12,737 bases of DNA from Bacteroidetes bacterium UBA6063 (GCA_002428905.1 DIYD01000253.1:1-12737), one strand, 5' to 3'. Shown: positions 1-7,192, counted from the stretch's first letter. Program-made: numbers and translations. Notes: generated from the letters alone by a model not told the origin.

Positions 1-882
1 GCACACGAAATGGGCCTGGAGGTCGAATTGAATCCGCTACCTGTCGGACACAATGACGTACTAATTGCGACATTTCGTTTTACCAGAAAAGCAACACCTC
101 TTAGTCAGGACCATATCCTGAGCAACCTTGTCTCTTCAATAGCCAAGCGGATTACCAACCGCACTATTACACCCTCAAAACCCATACCTACACATAATTT
201 AGAAGCATTAACAGAATCGGTGCAATCCGTATCGGGTGCCGACGTTCAATTCTTTACCGATCGAGCGAAACTTGATAAGTTGAAAGAAATTCTGGCCGCC
301 ACAGATACCGCCTTTATGACCAATAAAGCAGGGCACTCCCACTTTATGTCGGAGTTACGCTGGAGCGAAAAAGAAGCGAAAGAAACAAAAGACGGTATCG
401 ACCTGGACACTATAGATTTAACACCATCGGAACGCGCAGGTCTTCATGTTGCCAAAAACTGGAATGTTACAAAACACCTGAAAAAATGGAGGCTTGGAAA
501 TGAATTTGGTGGCATCACACGCAAAATCATTGATAACGCGTATGCTTTAGGCGTCTTAACCATGCCAAAAACAAACGAGGTGGATTATTTCAATGGAGGT
601 CGTGCTATGGAACGACTCTGGCTACAAGCCACCGAACTTGGCATTGGCTTGCAACCCATTGCTATGTCTACCTATCTGTATACACGCATCGATCAGGGAG
701 ACTATAGTCAACTGGAAGACATTAAAGACGATGTAATTAAACTTTATGACCAATTTAAGGTGATTACGGAATTGGCTTCGGATCGGAAAGACATCTTCTT
801 CTTCCGTCTTGCCATTGTACCTGAAATGGAAATCAAAGCGCTGCGCCGCGATATCAGCGCCATTCTATCGTCTGAAAAATAA
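1..882 (+). CDS. Rv1355c-type ThiF/nitroreductase fusion protein, C-terminal part (5' end outside window)
   Basis: The frame is open from base 1, so the ATG at 10 is probably internal and only the last 293 residues are present. The visible part resembles the C-terminal flavin nitroreductase-like half of Rv1355c-family proteins, in which an N-terminal ThiF/E1-like domain precedes it. Recognisable pieces are a helical segment ending in the family-like MSELRW, then a core around 'GVLTMPKTN', 'GRAMERLWLQATELGIGLQPIAMSTY' split over about residues 186-225, and a closing strand 'FFFRLAIVP' typical of the last nitroreductase strand. FMN binding and substrate are not shown by the sequence and the family has no firmly assigned reaction. 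No partner gene is visible: the next gene starts 77 bp downstream and looks unrelated. An unfused nitroreductase is the alternative, since the ThiF part lies outside the window. Family call is fairly sure, function unknown. Confidence 0.72.
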   Translation, partial: AHEMGLEVELNPLPVGHNDVLIATFRFTRKATPLSQDHILSNLVSSIAKRITNRTITPSKPIPTHNLEALTESVQSVSGADVQFFTDRAKLDKLKEILAATDTAFMTNKAGHSHFMSELRWSEKEAKETKDGIDLDTIDLTPSERAGLHVAKNWNVTKHLKKWRLGNEFGGITRKIIDNAYALGVLTMPKTNEVDYFNGGRAMERLWLQATELGIGLQPIAMSTYLYTRIDQGDYSQLEDIKDDVIKLYDQFKVITELASDRKDIFFFRLAIVPEMEIKALRRDISAILSSEK

Positions 883-959
883 TTATCATTTTTTTTCAAT
901 TTACATAGGGGTGGTTGATTATTGCGTTGTCTTCAATAAAACGAAAGACAAAAAGCACA

Positions 960-1694
960 ATGAAAGTAACATCAATTACCAAAGCAATTATTGCCCTATG
1001 CGTTATCGGATTCACATCATGTGGGGATATTGGCAACTGTATTAGTGGAGACGGAGAACGAGAAACCATTGATTTCGATGTGGCCAATTTCTCGGGAGTG
1101 GGGTTCTACGAAAGTGGTGAAGTGATCATCAGACAAGGCAGCGAGCAAAAAGTTACTGTAACTGGAGATGGTAATATCCTCGACCGCTTGATTCTGGATG
1201 TGGACAATCGTTTTCTCGACATTGAACTGGAGCGCGGCTGTTACAAGAATTACGATCTGACCGTTGAAATTACAATACCTAATCTGGATCGTGTATCACT
1301 TCATGGCTCAGGCGATGTTGAGATCATGGACTTCGACCAACAGAAGTCATTAGACCTGCACATCTCGGGCTCAGGAGGAATAAAAATGCACGAGTTCAAC
1401 GGATTGGAATCGATGGATGCACATATCAGTGGCAGCGGGGATATCCGCATTTCGGAAGACATTGATGACGTACAAAACCTGGATGTACACGTGAGTGGCT
1501 CCGGTCATTTCTCAGGCAAAAAACTGAACACAGACAACTGCGATGTGAAGATATCCGGGTCTTCAGACACCCGTGTATCGGTAAACGACCATCTGAAGGT
1601 TAAAATTACGGGCTCCGGCACCGTTTACTACATCGGCAACCCCGAAGTAGACTTAAACGTAACCGGATCTGGTAAAGTCGTTAAACTGGATTAA
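960..1694 (+). CDS. GIN-domain (DUF2807) putative surface lipoprotein
   Basis: This encodes 244 residues. The ATG at 960 is preferred over an in-frame TTG at 915 because it gives a clean lipoprotein signal: Lys-containing N-terminus, hydrophobic stretch, then FTSC with Cys21 as the likely lipidated residue. The mature part is a head-GIN domain (DUF2807), an all-beta fold often labelled 'putative autotransporter adhesin'. Its sequence is a beta-solenoid-like run of seven GSG/GSS turns at about residues 116, 137, 158, 180, 200, 218 and 236, spaced 18-22 residues and each preceded by a beta strand such as 'LHISGSG'. Such proteins are common in Bacteroidota envelopes. Their role (adhesion, sensing, scaffold) is not settled and I infer only an envelope location. 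A strong terminator follows, so the gene ends a transcription unit. It has no evident link with its neighbours. Confidence 0.87.
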   Translation: MKVTSITKAIIALCVIGFTSCGDIGNCISGDGERETIDFDVANFSGVGFYESGEVIIRQGSEQKVTVTGDGNILDRLILDVDNRFLDIELERGCYKNYDLTVEITIPNLDRVSLHGSGDVEIMDFDQQKSLDLHISGSGGIKMHEFNGLESMDAHISGSGDIRISEDIDDVQNLDVHVSGSGHFSGKKLNTDNCDVKISGSSDTRVSVNDHLKVKITGSGTVYYIGNPEVDLNVTGSGKVVKLD

Positions 1695-1715
1695 GGTCAT
1701 GCTTAATCTGTCGTG

Positions 1716-1745
1716 AGGCCGCGGAGAAATCCGTGGCTTTTTTTT
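1716..1745 (+). terminator. Rho-independent terminator after the GIN-domain lipoprotein gene
   Basis: An 8-bp stem GCCGCGGA / TCCGTGGC (1718-1725 with 1730-1737, one G.U pair) closes a GAAA tetraloop and is followed by eight T residues (1738-1745). It lies about 20 bp after the stop codon at 1694. The stem is GC-rich, the loop stabilising and the T-tract uninterrupted, so this is a textbook intrinsic terminator separating this gene from the potassium channel. Confidence 0.92.
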
Positions 1746-1805
1746 CTGTGATCTTTTCTAAGTTGATTCACTTCATTGACTTTTAGCCCCAGGTTTTTAT
1801 CTATT

Positions 1806-1821
1806 GTTACCCAAAGGTAAC
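1806..1821. promoter_or_regulatory. Inverted repeat GTTACC-N4-GGTAAC, possible operator upstream of the potassium channel gene
   Basis: The 227-bp gap between the lipoprotein and channel genes holds, apart from the terminator, a perfect 6-bp inverted repeat with a CAAA spacer. It sits between a TTG (1804-1806) and a TTTG (1828-1831), spaced roughly like the -33 and -7 elements of Bacteroidota promoters, although the TA of the TAnnTTTG consensus is CG here. A protein operator within a promoter is possible. A chance palindrome is equally plausible. Confidence 0.3.
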
Positions 1822-1921
1822 CTCGGTTTTGTAACACGGCACATCAACACAACAAATCCATTACATCGCTTCAGCATATTAGTCCGGCGGATTCCCTAAT
1901 TTCGGCCCTCAAATTAAGACT

Positions 1922-2248
1922 ATGGTGTTCTTCAGAACTTTGTTCTCTTTTTTGCGCGACAAAGAGTACCGCGACCTACTCCTTACCACAGGTGTTACAA
2001 TTGCCGTTGGAAGTGTAGTTTATCATTATTTAGAAGGCTGGACCTGGATTGATAGCATCTATTTTTCAGTCATTACCCTATCTACCATAGGCTATGGCGA
2101 TTTCTCTCCGGCAACTGTAGGCGGAAAGCTGTTTACCATATTCTATATCGTTATTGGAATTGGTATTATCCTTAGCTTCATCAATGCCATTTACAGCCAC
2201 TACAGCAAACTCATTAAAAACCGCCAAAACAACGGCGGCAATTCATAG
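1922..2248 (+). CDS. Minimal two-transmembrane potassium channel (Ion_trans_2 pore domain)
   Basis: This 108-residue protein consists of one pore module: an outer helix (about residues 19-37), a re-entrant pore helix (about 42-54), the K+ selectivity filter TIGYGD (55-60), and an inner helix (about 68-90) with glycines at 79 and 81 that could serve as a gating hinge. A basic tail of about 15 residues follows. It would form a tetrameric potassium-selective pore in the inner membrane, by analogy with KcsA-type channels. It lacks an RCK/TrkA-N domain, a cyclic-nucleotide domain and a voltage sensor, so the sequence shows no ligand for gating. The ATG at 1922 gives a short amphipathic N-terminus before the first helix, and no upstream start is attractive. 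It appears to be a separate unit, after a terminator and 108 bp before ccoI. The channel call is secure; the physiological role is unknown. Confidence 0.9.
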   Translation: MVFFRTLFSFLRDKEYRDLLLTTGVTIAVGSVVYHYLEGWTWIDSIYFSVITLSTIGYGDFSPATVGGKLFTIFYIVIGIGIILSFINAIYSHYSKLIKNRQNNGGNS

Positions 2249-2296
2249 TATTTAAACCGGCTCTAAACAGCGTCTCATGACTTTTATCATATAGTG

Positions 2297-2314
2297 CTCT
2301 GATGCGAGTCAGAG
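2297..2314. promoter_or_regulatory. 18-bp palindrome of Crp/Fnr/FixK geometry upstream of the cco operon
   Basis: The 108-bp gap before ccoI contains CTCTGA-TGCGAG-TCAGAG, a perfect 6+6 inverted repeat. The TGA-N6-TCA core has the half-site spacing used by Crp/Fnr-family regulators. Against the FixK/Fnr-type pattern TTGAY-N4-RTCAA only the outermost T and A differ (C and G here). Its centre (2305.5) is 51.5 bp before the ATG. A partial -7-like element AACCTTTG (2335-2342) would put a transcription start near 2347, about 41.5 bp after the palindrome centre, the usual class II activator position. The palindrome is seen; binding and regulation are inferred from how cco operons are controlled elsewhere. 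Confidence 0.5.
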
Positions 2315-2356
2315 GTGAAAATGGCGGTTGGGTCAACCTTTGTTGCCTAACAAAAT

Positions 2357-4717
2357 ATGAAGCCTACCACCTCATATAAAGTCGATACGGATTGCGCATA
2401 CTGCGGCGCTACCTGCACACCTGCAGAAGTGGTATTCCAAAACGATAAGACCTATTGTTGTTTTGGTTGTGCAACACTGCACAATTTGATCGAAAACAAT
2501 GCAGACATTGCATGGTCTGATGATGAGGTAAGCATCGAATACAAGCAATACGACCTTCCGGAAGTATTCAATCAACTTGTTGATTTTCAAAACACTACAC
2601 GTTACAAAATCACGGTAAACGCTCCAGACATTCACTGTTCTTCATGCGTTCAGTTGTTGGAAGACCTGCCAGAAGTAAACTCGCTTATTGTATCTAGCCG
2701 GGTAAACTTTGAAGAGCGAAAGATTTCTTTTCTGGTCGACAAGAACTACCCTCTTTCCGCGTTGGCGATGTTGCTCGACAAACTGGGCTATCCACCACAA
2801 TTTAACGTTTCCAGGAAGAGCGAAGAAAAAGCCAAAAAACATCAAAAGGAGATCCTAAGGAAAGTGGCCGTAGCCGGTTTTTGCTTTGGTAACAGTATGA
2901 TGTTTAGCATGCCGCACTATTTCGGTTTAACCTTAGGCGCAGAAACCTTCTTTGCTTCACTTTTTAGATACCTCAATGTAGCGCTTTCCTTCCTTGTTTT
3001 AGCATATCCGGCACGTGATTACTTTGTAACAGCGTTTCAGGCGTTAAAACATCGTAAAAATCACATTGACATTCCGATTGTACTGGGCATTGTTGCCATT
3101 TGGGGTTGGAGTATGTACGAAATTATTGGTGGAATCGGGTTTGGATACCTCGATTCGCTTGCCGGTCTGATATTCTTCTTACTTATAGGCAAGTGGTATC
3201 AAAATAAGGTTTATGGCAAGATCACCTTTGAACGCTCTCTACATGATTTTCTTCCGATGTCTGTGCGCAAAGTAGACACTGAAGATGTAAGCTGGGTGCG
3301 TGTAACCGACCTTGTACCTGGCGACACCGTATCGGTTAAAAATGGTGAAGTCATCCCTGTGAATGGGATCTTACATCGTGGAGACGCTGTGGTAGACTAT
3401 AGTTTTGTTACCGGTGAATCCCAACCAGAGAAAGTAAGCGCTGGTGAAGCAATCTTCATTGGCGGCAAACAAACAGCAGGAAGCATTGAAGTTACCATCC
3501 AGGAAAAGCAGGATATTGACAAGATTTGGTCGGCCTGGAAAACACCAAAGGAAAACGAGTCTACTTCGTCGAATTGGATTGAGCAGGTAAGTACCTATTT
3601 CACACCTTTTGTTTTGATTGTCGCATTCTTAAGCCTTGCTTTTTGGATGTATTTCGAGCCCAGCAAGGCCTTGTTTGTATTCAGTGCGGTGTTAATCGTT
3701 GCTTGTCCGTGTGCACTCGCCCTTTCCTCGCCTTTCACCTTTGGAAGTATTGTGCGCACACTGGGTAAAAATGCGTTGTTCTTAAAATCATCAGATCGGG
3801 TAGAGACCTTGTCTGAAGTCGATCATATCATCTTTGACAAGACAGGCACACTTACCGTTACGGATGAGGTACGTGTAGATACACCGTTATACCATCTTGA
3901 CCACAAAGAAGAAGCTTATGTACGATCTGTAGCTGCTCAATCGAACCACCCATTAAGTGTATTGATCGCAAAACATCTGGATCATGCCGCTTATATCGAC
4001 CCCGAACAATTCGAAGAGATTGAAGGAAAAGGGGTACAAGCCGTTGTAAATGGCCGACAGGTACGATTAGGCTCAGAACAATTTATAAAGAACGAAGCAA
4101 ACAAAGCGGAAACGGGCGTTTACGTTGAAATAAACGGCGAGGTAAAAGCACAATTCGTATTTGGAAACTTATATCGCAACGGGTTGAAAAACCTGTTTAA
4201 CGCCCTCGGCGAAGACTACAAAATATCGGTATTGTCGGGCGACAATGATGGCGAGCTTGAAGAGTTGCGAGCTCTTTATCCCAACTTCAATGTATTGAGT
4301 TTTAACAACTCTCCGCTTCATAAAAAAGAGTTTATTCATACGTGCCGCGCCAATGGCGATACTACGTTAATGATTGGCGATGGTCTTAATGATCAGGTTG
4401 CATTAAATCAAAGTGACATTGGTTTAGCCGTAGCCGAAAATATCAATGGGTTTTACCCAAGTTCAGACGGCATATTGGTTGCCGATGCGTTTGACAAACT
4501 TCCACGTTTACTAAAGCTGTCGAAGTATTCAAAACGCGTTCTGAAATCCAGCTTAGCATTTTCTGTTTTTTACAATTTAATAGGGATCGCCTTTGCGGTT
4601 GCCGGGAGTTTAACTCCTATTGTGGCGGCTATTTTGATGCCACTTAGCTCAATAACTGTGGTAGGTTTAGTAACCGCACTGGTTTCCCTAAGAGCAAAAA
4701 AACTAGAGTTAATATGA
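2357..4717 (+). CDS. ccoI: CcoI/FixI-type copper-exporting P1B-ATPase for cbb3 oxidase assembly
   Basis: This 786-residue P-type ATPase uses ATP to move Cu(I) out of the cytoplasm, supplying CuB of the cbb3 oxidase. The N-terminus has the CcoI-typical cysteine-rich domain (C13xxC16xxxC20, then C34-C35xxC38). A heavy-metal-associated domain follows with CSSC at 94-97. The catalytic core shows the actuator TGE (352-354), the intramembrane CPC metal site (450-452), the phosphorylated Asp494 in DKTGTLT, the His531-Pro532 pair of P1B pumps, and GDGLND (674-679). Gln follows the GDGLND where Ala is commoner; the rest is canonical. The extra Cys-rich N-terminal domain and the position in front of ccoS-ccoNO separate it from a detoxifying CopA. 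Its TGA overlaps the ccoS ATG (ATGA), so the two are probably translationally coupled. It is the first gene of the operon and follows a putative Crp/Fnr palindrome. Confidence 0.95.
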   Translation: MKPTTSYKVDTDCAYCGATCTPAEVVFQNDKTYCCFGCATLHNLIENNADIAWSDDEVSIEYKQYDLPEVFNQLVDFQNTTRYKITVNAPDIHCSSCVQLLEDLPEVNSLIVSSRVNFEERKISFLVDKNYPLSALAMLLDKLGYPPQFNVSRKSEEKAKKHQKEILRKVAVAGFCFGNSMMFSMPHYFGLTLGAETFFASLFRYLNVALSFLVLAYPARDYFVTAFQALKHRKNHIDIPIVLGIVAIWGWSMYEIIGGIGFGYLDSLAGLIFFLLIGKWYQNKVYGKITFERSLHDFLPMSVRKVDTEDVSWVRVTDLVPGDTVSVKNGEVIPVNGILHRGDAVVDYSFVTGESQPEKVSAGEAIFIGGKQTAGSIEVTIQEKQDIDKIWSAWKTPKENESTSSNWIEQVSTYFTPFVLIVAFLSLAFWMYFEPSKALFVFSAVLIVACPCALALSSPFTFGSIVRTLGKNALFLKSSDRVETLSEVDHIIFDKTGTLTVTDEVRVDTPLYHLDHKEEAYVRSVAAQSNHPLSVLIAKHLDHAAYIDPEQFEEIEGKGVQAVVNGRQVRLGSEQFIKNEANKAETGVYVEINGEVKAQFVFGNLYRNGLKNLFNALGEDYKISVLSGDNDGELEELRALYPNFNVLSFNNSPLHKKEFIHTCRANGDTTLMIGDGLNDQVALNQSDIGLAVAENINGFYPSSDGILVADAFDKLPRLLKLSKYSKRVLKSSLAFSVFYNLIGIAFAVAGSLTPIVAAILMPLSSITVVGLVTALVSLRAKKLELI

Positions 4718-4884
4718 AAATTTTAGTACTCCTTATATCGGCAAGTATGCTCATGGCGCTGTTGTTTCTGGTGTTATTCATCAAGGCACAGAAACATGGT
4801 CAATTCGACGATCTGGAGTCTCCATCATTTCGAATTTTAAACGAAAAAAATAAAACTGGTTATAATGCAAAAAGAAAAATTTAG
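4714..4884 (+). CDS. ccoS: CcoS, small cbb3 oxidase assembly membrane protein
   Basis: This is a 56-residue gene, easily missed because of its length. It begins in the ATGA overlap with the ccoI stop and ends inside ccoNO, overlapping its first 20 bases. The protein is one transmembrane helix (about residues 2-23) followed by the CcoS signature GQFDDLESPSFRIL at 29-42, close to the family pattern GQFDDLEGPAxRIL. The remaining tail is basic and asparagine/lysine-rich. In other bacteria CcoS is needed for cofactor (haem and CuB) insertion into the cbb3 catalytic subunit, and its mechanism is not known in detail. The ccoI-ccoS order is the usual one. The signature, the start overlap and the location make the call secure despite the small size. 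Confidence 0.93.
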   Translation: MKILVLLISASMLMALLFLVLFIKAQKHGQFDDLESPSFRILNEKNKTGYNAKRKI

Positions 4885-7006
4885 TTATGACAACACGATT
4901 GTGAGGAACTTCGCAATCGCTACCATGGTGTGGGGCATCGTGGGCATGTTGGTTGGAGTGCTGGCGGCAACGCAGCTCTTCAGTCCAATGATGAACCTGG
5001 GTAACGAATTTACCACGTTCGGACGTATCCGCCCATTACACACCAACGCTGTTATCTTCGCATTCGTTGGTAACGCCATTTTTATGGGTGTTTACTACTC
5101 GTTACAACGATTGCTTAAGGCACGTATGTACTCCGATGTATTGAGTAAGATCCACTTCTGGGGATGGCAGCTCATCATCGTGGCTGCGGCAATTACACTT
5201 CCATTGGGTATTACTACCTCAAAGGAGTATGCTGAATTGGAGTGGCCAATCGACATCGCCATTACCTTAATTTGGGTAGTGTTCGGGTGGAACATGATTG
5301 GTACTATTTTCAAGCGCCGTGAAAAGCACATGTACGTTGCTATTTGGTTCTACCTGGCAACCTTCTTAACCGTTGCTTTATTGCACGTGGTGAACTCCTT
5401 TGAGCTACCTATCAGCTTCTTAAAGAGTTACAGCTGGTATGCAGGTGTTCAGGATGCACTGGTGCAGTGGTGGTATGGTCATAATGCGGTAGCATTCTTC
5501 TTAACCACACCATTCCTTGGGCTGATGTATTATTTCATGCCTAAGATGGCAAATAGACCAATCTACTCGTATAAACTATCCATTTTGCACTTCTGGTCGC
5601 TCATTTTCATTTATATCTGGGCTGGACCTCACCACTTATTATACTCTTCTTTGCCTGATTGGGCGCAAACCCTGGGTGTCGTATTCTCGGTTATGCTTAT
5701 TGCTCCAAGTTGGGGTGGTATGTTAAACGGACTACTTACACTTCGTGGTGCCTGGGACAAGGTTAGAGACGATGCACGACTTAAATTTATGGTGGTTGGT
5801 ATCACCGCATACGGTATGGCCACATTTGAAGGGCCTATGCTATCACTTAAAAATGTGAACGCCATTGCCCACTTTACCGATTGGATTGTGGCACACGTTC
5901 ACGTAGGAGCTTTGGGTTGGAACGGGTTTTTGACGTTTGGAATTCTTTATTACTTAGTTCCCAAAATTTACAATACCAAATTGCATTCTAAGAAGCTCGT
6001 TTCAACCCATTTTTGGTTGGGCACGCTAGGTATCATCTTCTATGCCGTTCCCATGTACATTTCAGGAGCAACACAAGGTTTAATGTGGAAGCAGTTTAAT
6101 GCTGAAGGATTCTTGAAATACGACAACTTCTTGTCTACGACCCTGCAGATTATTCCTATGCACATGTTACGCGCCATTGGTGGCTTTATCTACCTGGTTG
6201 GTGTGATCATTATGGTAGTGAATATCTACAAAACAATGAAAGCTGGTTCTCTTATTCGAGATGAAGAAGCTGAAGCTTATCCAATGGTTAAGGAAGATCC
6301 AAATATGATTACGGCAAGCTTCTGGCACCGTTGGATCGAAAAACGCCCAACGCAGTTCCTTGTACTTTCTTTTATTGCTGTTACAATCGGTGGGGCTGTG
6401 GAATTCCTGCCTACCTTCCTGGTAGAGTCTAACGTCAAAACCATAGAATCTGTGACACCTTATACACCACTGGAATTGGAGGGCAGGGACATCTATATAC
6501 GAGAAGGTTGTTACAACTGTCATAGCCAGTTGGTAAGACCATTCCGATCGGAGACTGTGCGTTACGGAGATTATTCTAAATCGGGTGAAAACGTGTACGA
6601 CCACCCATTCCTATGGGGATCTAAACGTACCGGGCCCGACTTATCTCGTGGTGGAAACCGGAACAGTAATACGTACAAAGATGCTGTTTGGCATTTCGAC
6701 CACATGGACGATCCAGGATCCATTTCGGAAGGATCGATCATGCCGAGTTATTCCTGGTTGATCGAGGATGATTTAGATGATTCTAAGCTTGAGAAGAAAA
6801 TTAGTGCAATGCGTACGCTTGGGGTACCATATCCGAAAGGCTACGAAAAGATCGCACGTGAAGATCTTGAGAAACAAGCGAAGAAGATTCAGAAAGACCT
6901 GGCCGAGGGAGATCGTGTAATAAGTGAGAAGAAAGAAATCATCGCACTTATTGCCTATCTGCACAAGTTGGGACGTGATATTGAAGTAGACGAAGACAAA
7001 AAGTAA
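4865..7006 (+). CDS. ccoNO: Fused cbb3 oxidase subunits I and II (CcoN-CcoO)
   Basis: This 713-residue protein joins the catalytic subunit CcoN (about 1-460, twelve helices) to the monohaem cytochrome subunit CcoO (about 490-713). It reduces O2 to water and conserves energy by proton pumping. Ligands are intact: low-spin haem b His59 and His346, high-spin haem b3 His344, CuB His206, His256 and His257, and Tyr250 at the place of the cross-linked active-site tyrosine (six before the HH pair, as in Pseudomonas stutzeri CcoN). A polar linker (about 460-494) leads to the CcoO anchor helix (about 497-516), then the haem c motif C549-Y-N-C552-H553 and likely axial Met626 in SIMPSY. The ATG at 4865 overlaps ccoS by 20 bp; the next Met (21) lies inside helix 1, so the overlap is probably real. 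No frame break is seen, so the fusion is genuine and has been noted in Bacteroidota. Confidence 0.96.
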   Translation: MQKEKFSYDNTIVRNFAIATMVWGIVGMLVGVLAATQLFSPMMNLGNEFTTFGRIRPLHTNAVIFAFVGNAIFMGVYYSLQRLLKARMYSDVLSKIHFWGWQLIIVAAAITLPLGITTSKEYAELEWPIDIAITLIWVVFGWNMIGTIFKRREKHMYVAIWFYLATFLTVALLHVVNSFELPISFLKSYSWYAGVQDALVQWWYGHNAVAFFLTTPFLGLMYYFMPKMANRPIYSYKLSILHFWSLIFIYIWAGPHHLLYSSLPDWAQTLGVVFSVMLIAPSWGGMLNGLLTLRGAWDKVRDDARLKFMVVGITAYGMATFEGPMLSLKNVNAIAHFTDWIVAHVHVGALGWNGFLTFGILYYLVPKIYNTKLHSKKLVSTHFWLGTLGIIFYAVPMYISGATQGLMWKQFNAEGFLKYDNFLSTTLQIIPMHMLRAIGGFIYLVGVIIMVVNIYKTMKAGSLIRDEEAEAYPMVKEDPNMITASFWHRWIEKRPTQFLVLSFIAVTIGGAVEFLPTFLVESNVKTIESVTPYTPLELEGRDIYIREGCYNCHSQLVRPFRSETVRYGDYSKSGENVYDHPFLWGSKRTGPDLSRGGNRNSNTYKDAVWHFDHMDDPGSISEGSIMPSYSWLIEDDLDDSKLEKKISAMRTLGVPYPKGYEKIAREDLEKQAKKIQKDLAEGDRVISEKKEIIALIAYLHKLGRDIEVDEDKK

Positions 7007-7018
7007 AAAAGTAAAATT

Positions 7019-7192
7019 ATGTCAGAATTTTTAGGTCAAGTTGAAGGCGCAGATGTGTATTTAATCACATCACTGATCATCTTTTTACTAGTCTTTATTA
7101 TGGCTACCATATACATGATCATCATGCCGAAGGAAACCGTTAAAACCATTTCAGAATTACCACTTATTGACGACACGAGTTATGAAGCATAA
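7019..7192 (+). CDS. ccoQ: CcoQ/FixQ-like small cbb3 oxidase subunit
   Basis: This 57-residue gene lies 12 bp after the ccoNO stop and overlaps the start of ccoP by 11 bp. It encodes one hydrophobic helix (about residues 14-36) and a short hydrophilic tail ending in 'ELPLIDD', which recalls the PLDDD-like ending of CcoQ proteins. CcoQ is a single-helix accessory subunit that in other bacteria stabilises the interaction of CcoP with the CcoNO core. Sequence conservation in this family is low, so the assignment rests on size, one helix, the LPL-acidic ending and the exact position between ccoO and ccoP. Start is the only reasonable ATG. An unrelated small membrane protein is possible but unlikely. 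Confidence 0.82.
   Translation: MSEFLGQVEGADVYLITSLIIFLLVFIMATIYMIIMPKETVKTISELPLIDDTSYEA

Noticed and set aside
873..898. Inverted repeat TGAAAAA / TTTTTCA with T-run just after the first gene, a possible terminator.
   Set aside because: The stem is almost only A-T with a 12-base loop, too weak for an intrinsic terminator.
809..1045. 78-codon plus-strand frame bridging the first gene and the lipoprotein gene.
   Set aside because: It overlaps both real genes in another frame and has no signal or family resemblance.
1763..1776. TTGATTCACTTCAT resembling an Fnr box (TTGAT-N4-ATCAA).
   Set aside because: The second half-site matches only three of five bases and it lies about 150 bp from the next gene; chance is likely.
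2221..2238. CCGCC / GGCGG hairpin at the 3' end of the channel gene.
   Set aside because: Only five base pairs, an eight-base loop, inside coding sequence and not followed by a T-tract.
2326..2341. GGTTG-GGT-CAACC hairpin followed by TTT shortly before ccoI, terminator-like.
   Set aside because: Five-pair stem, three-base loop and only three T residues; it overlaps the proposed promoter -7 region.
6167..6604. 145-codon minus-strand open frame inside ccoNO.
   Set aside because: Fully inside a well-supported conserved gene, product has no family features.
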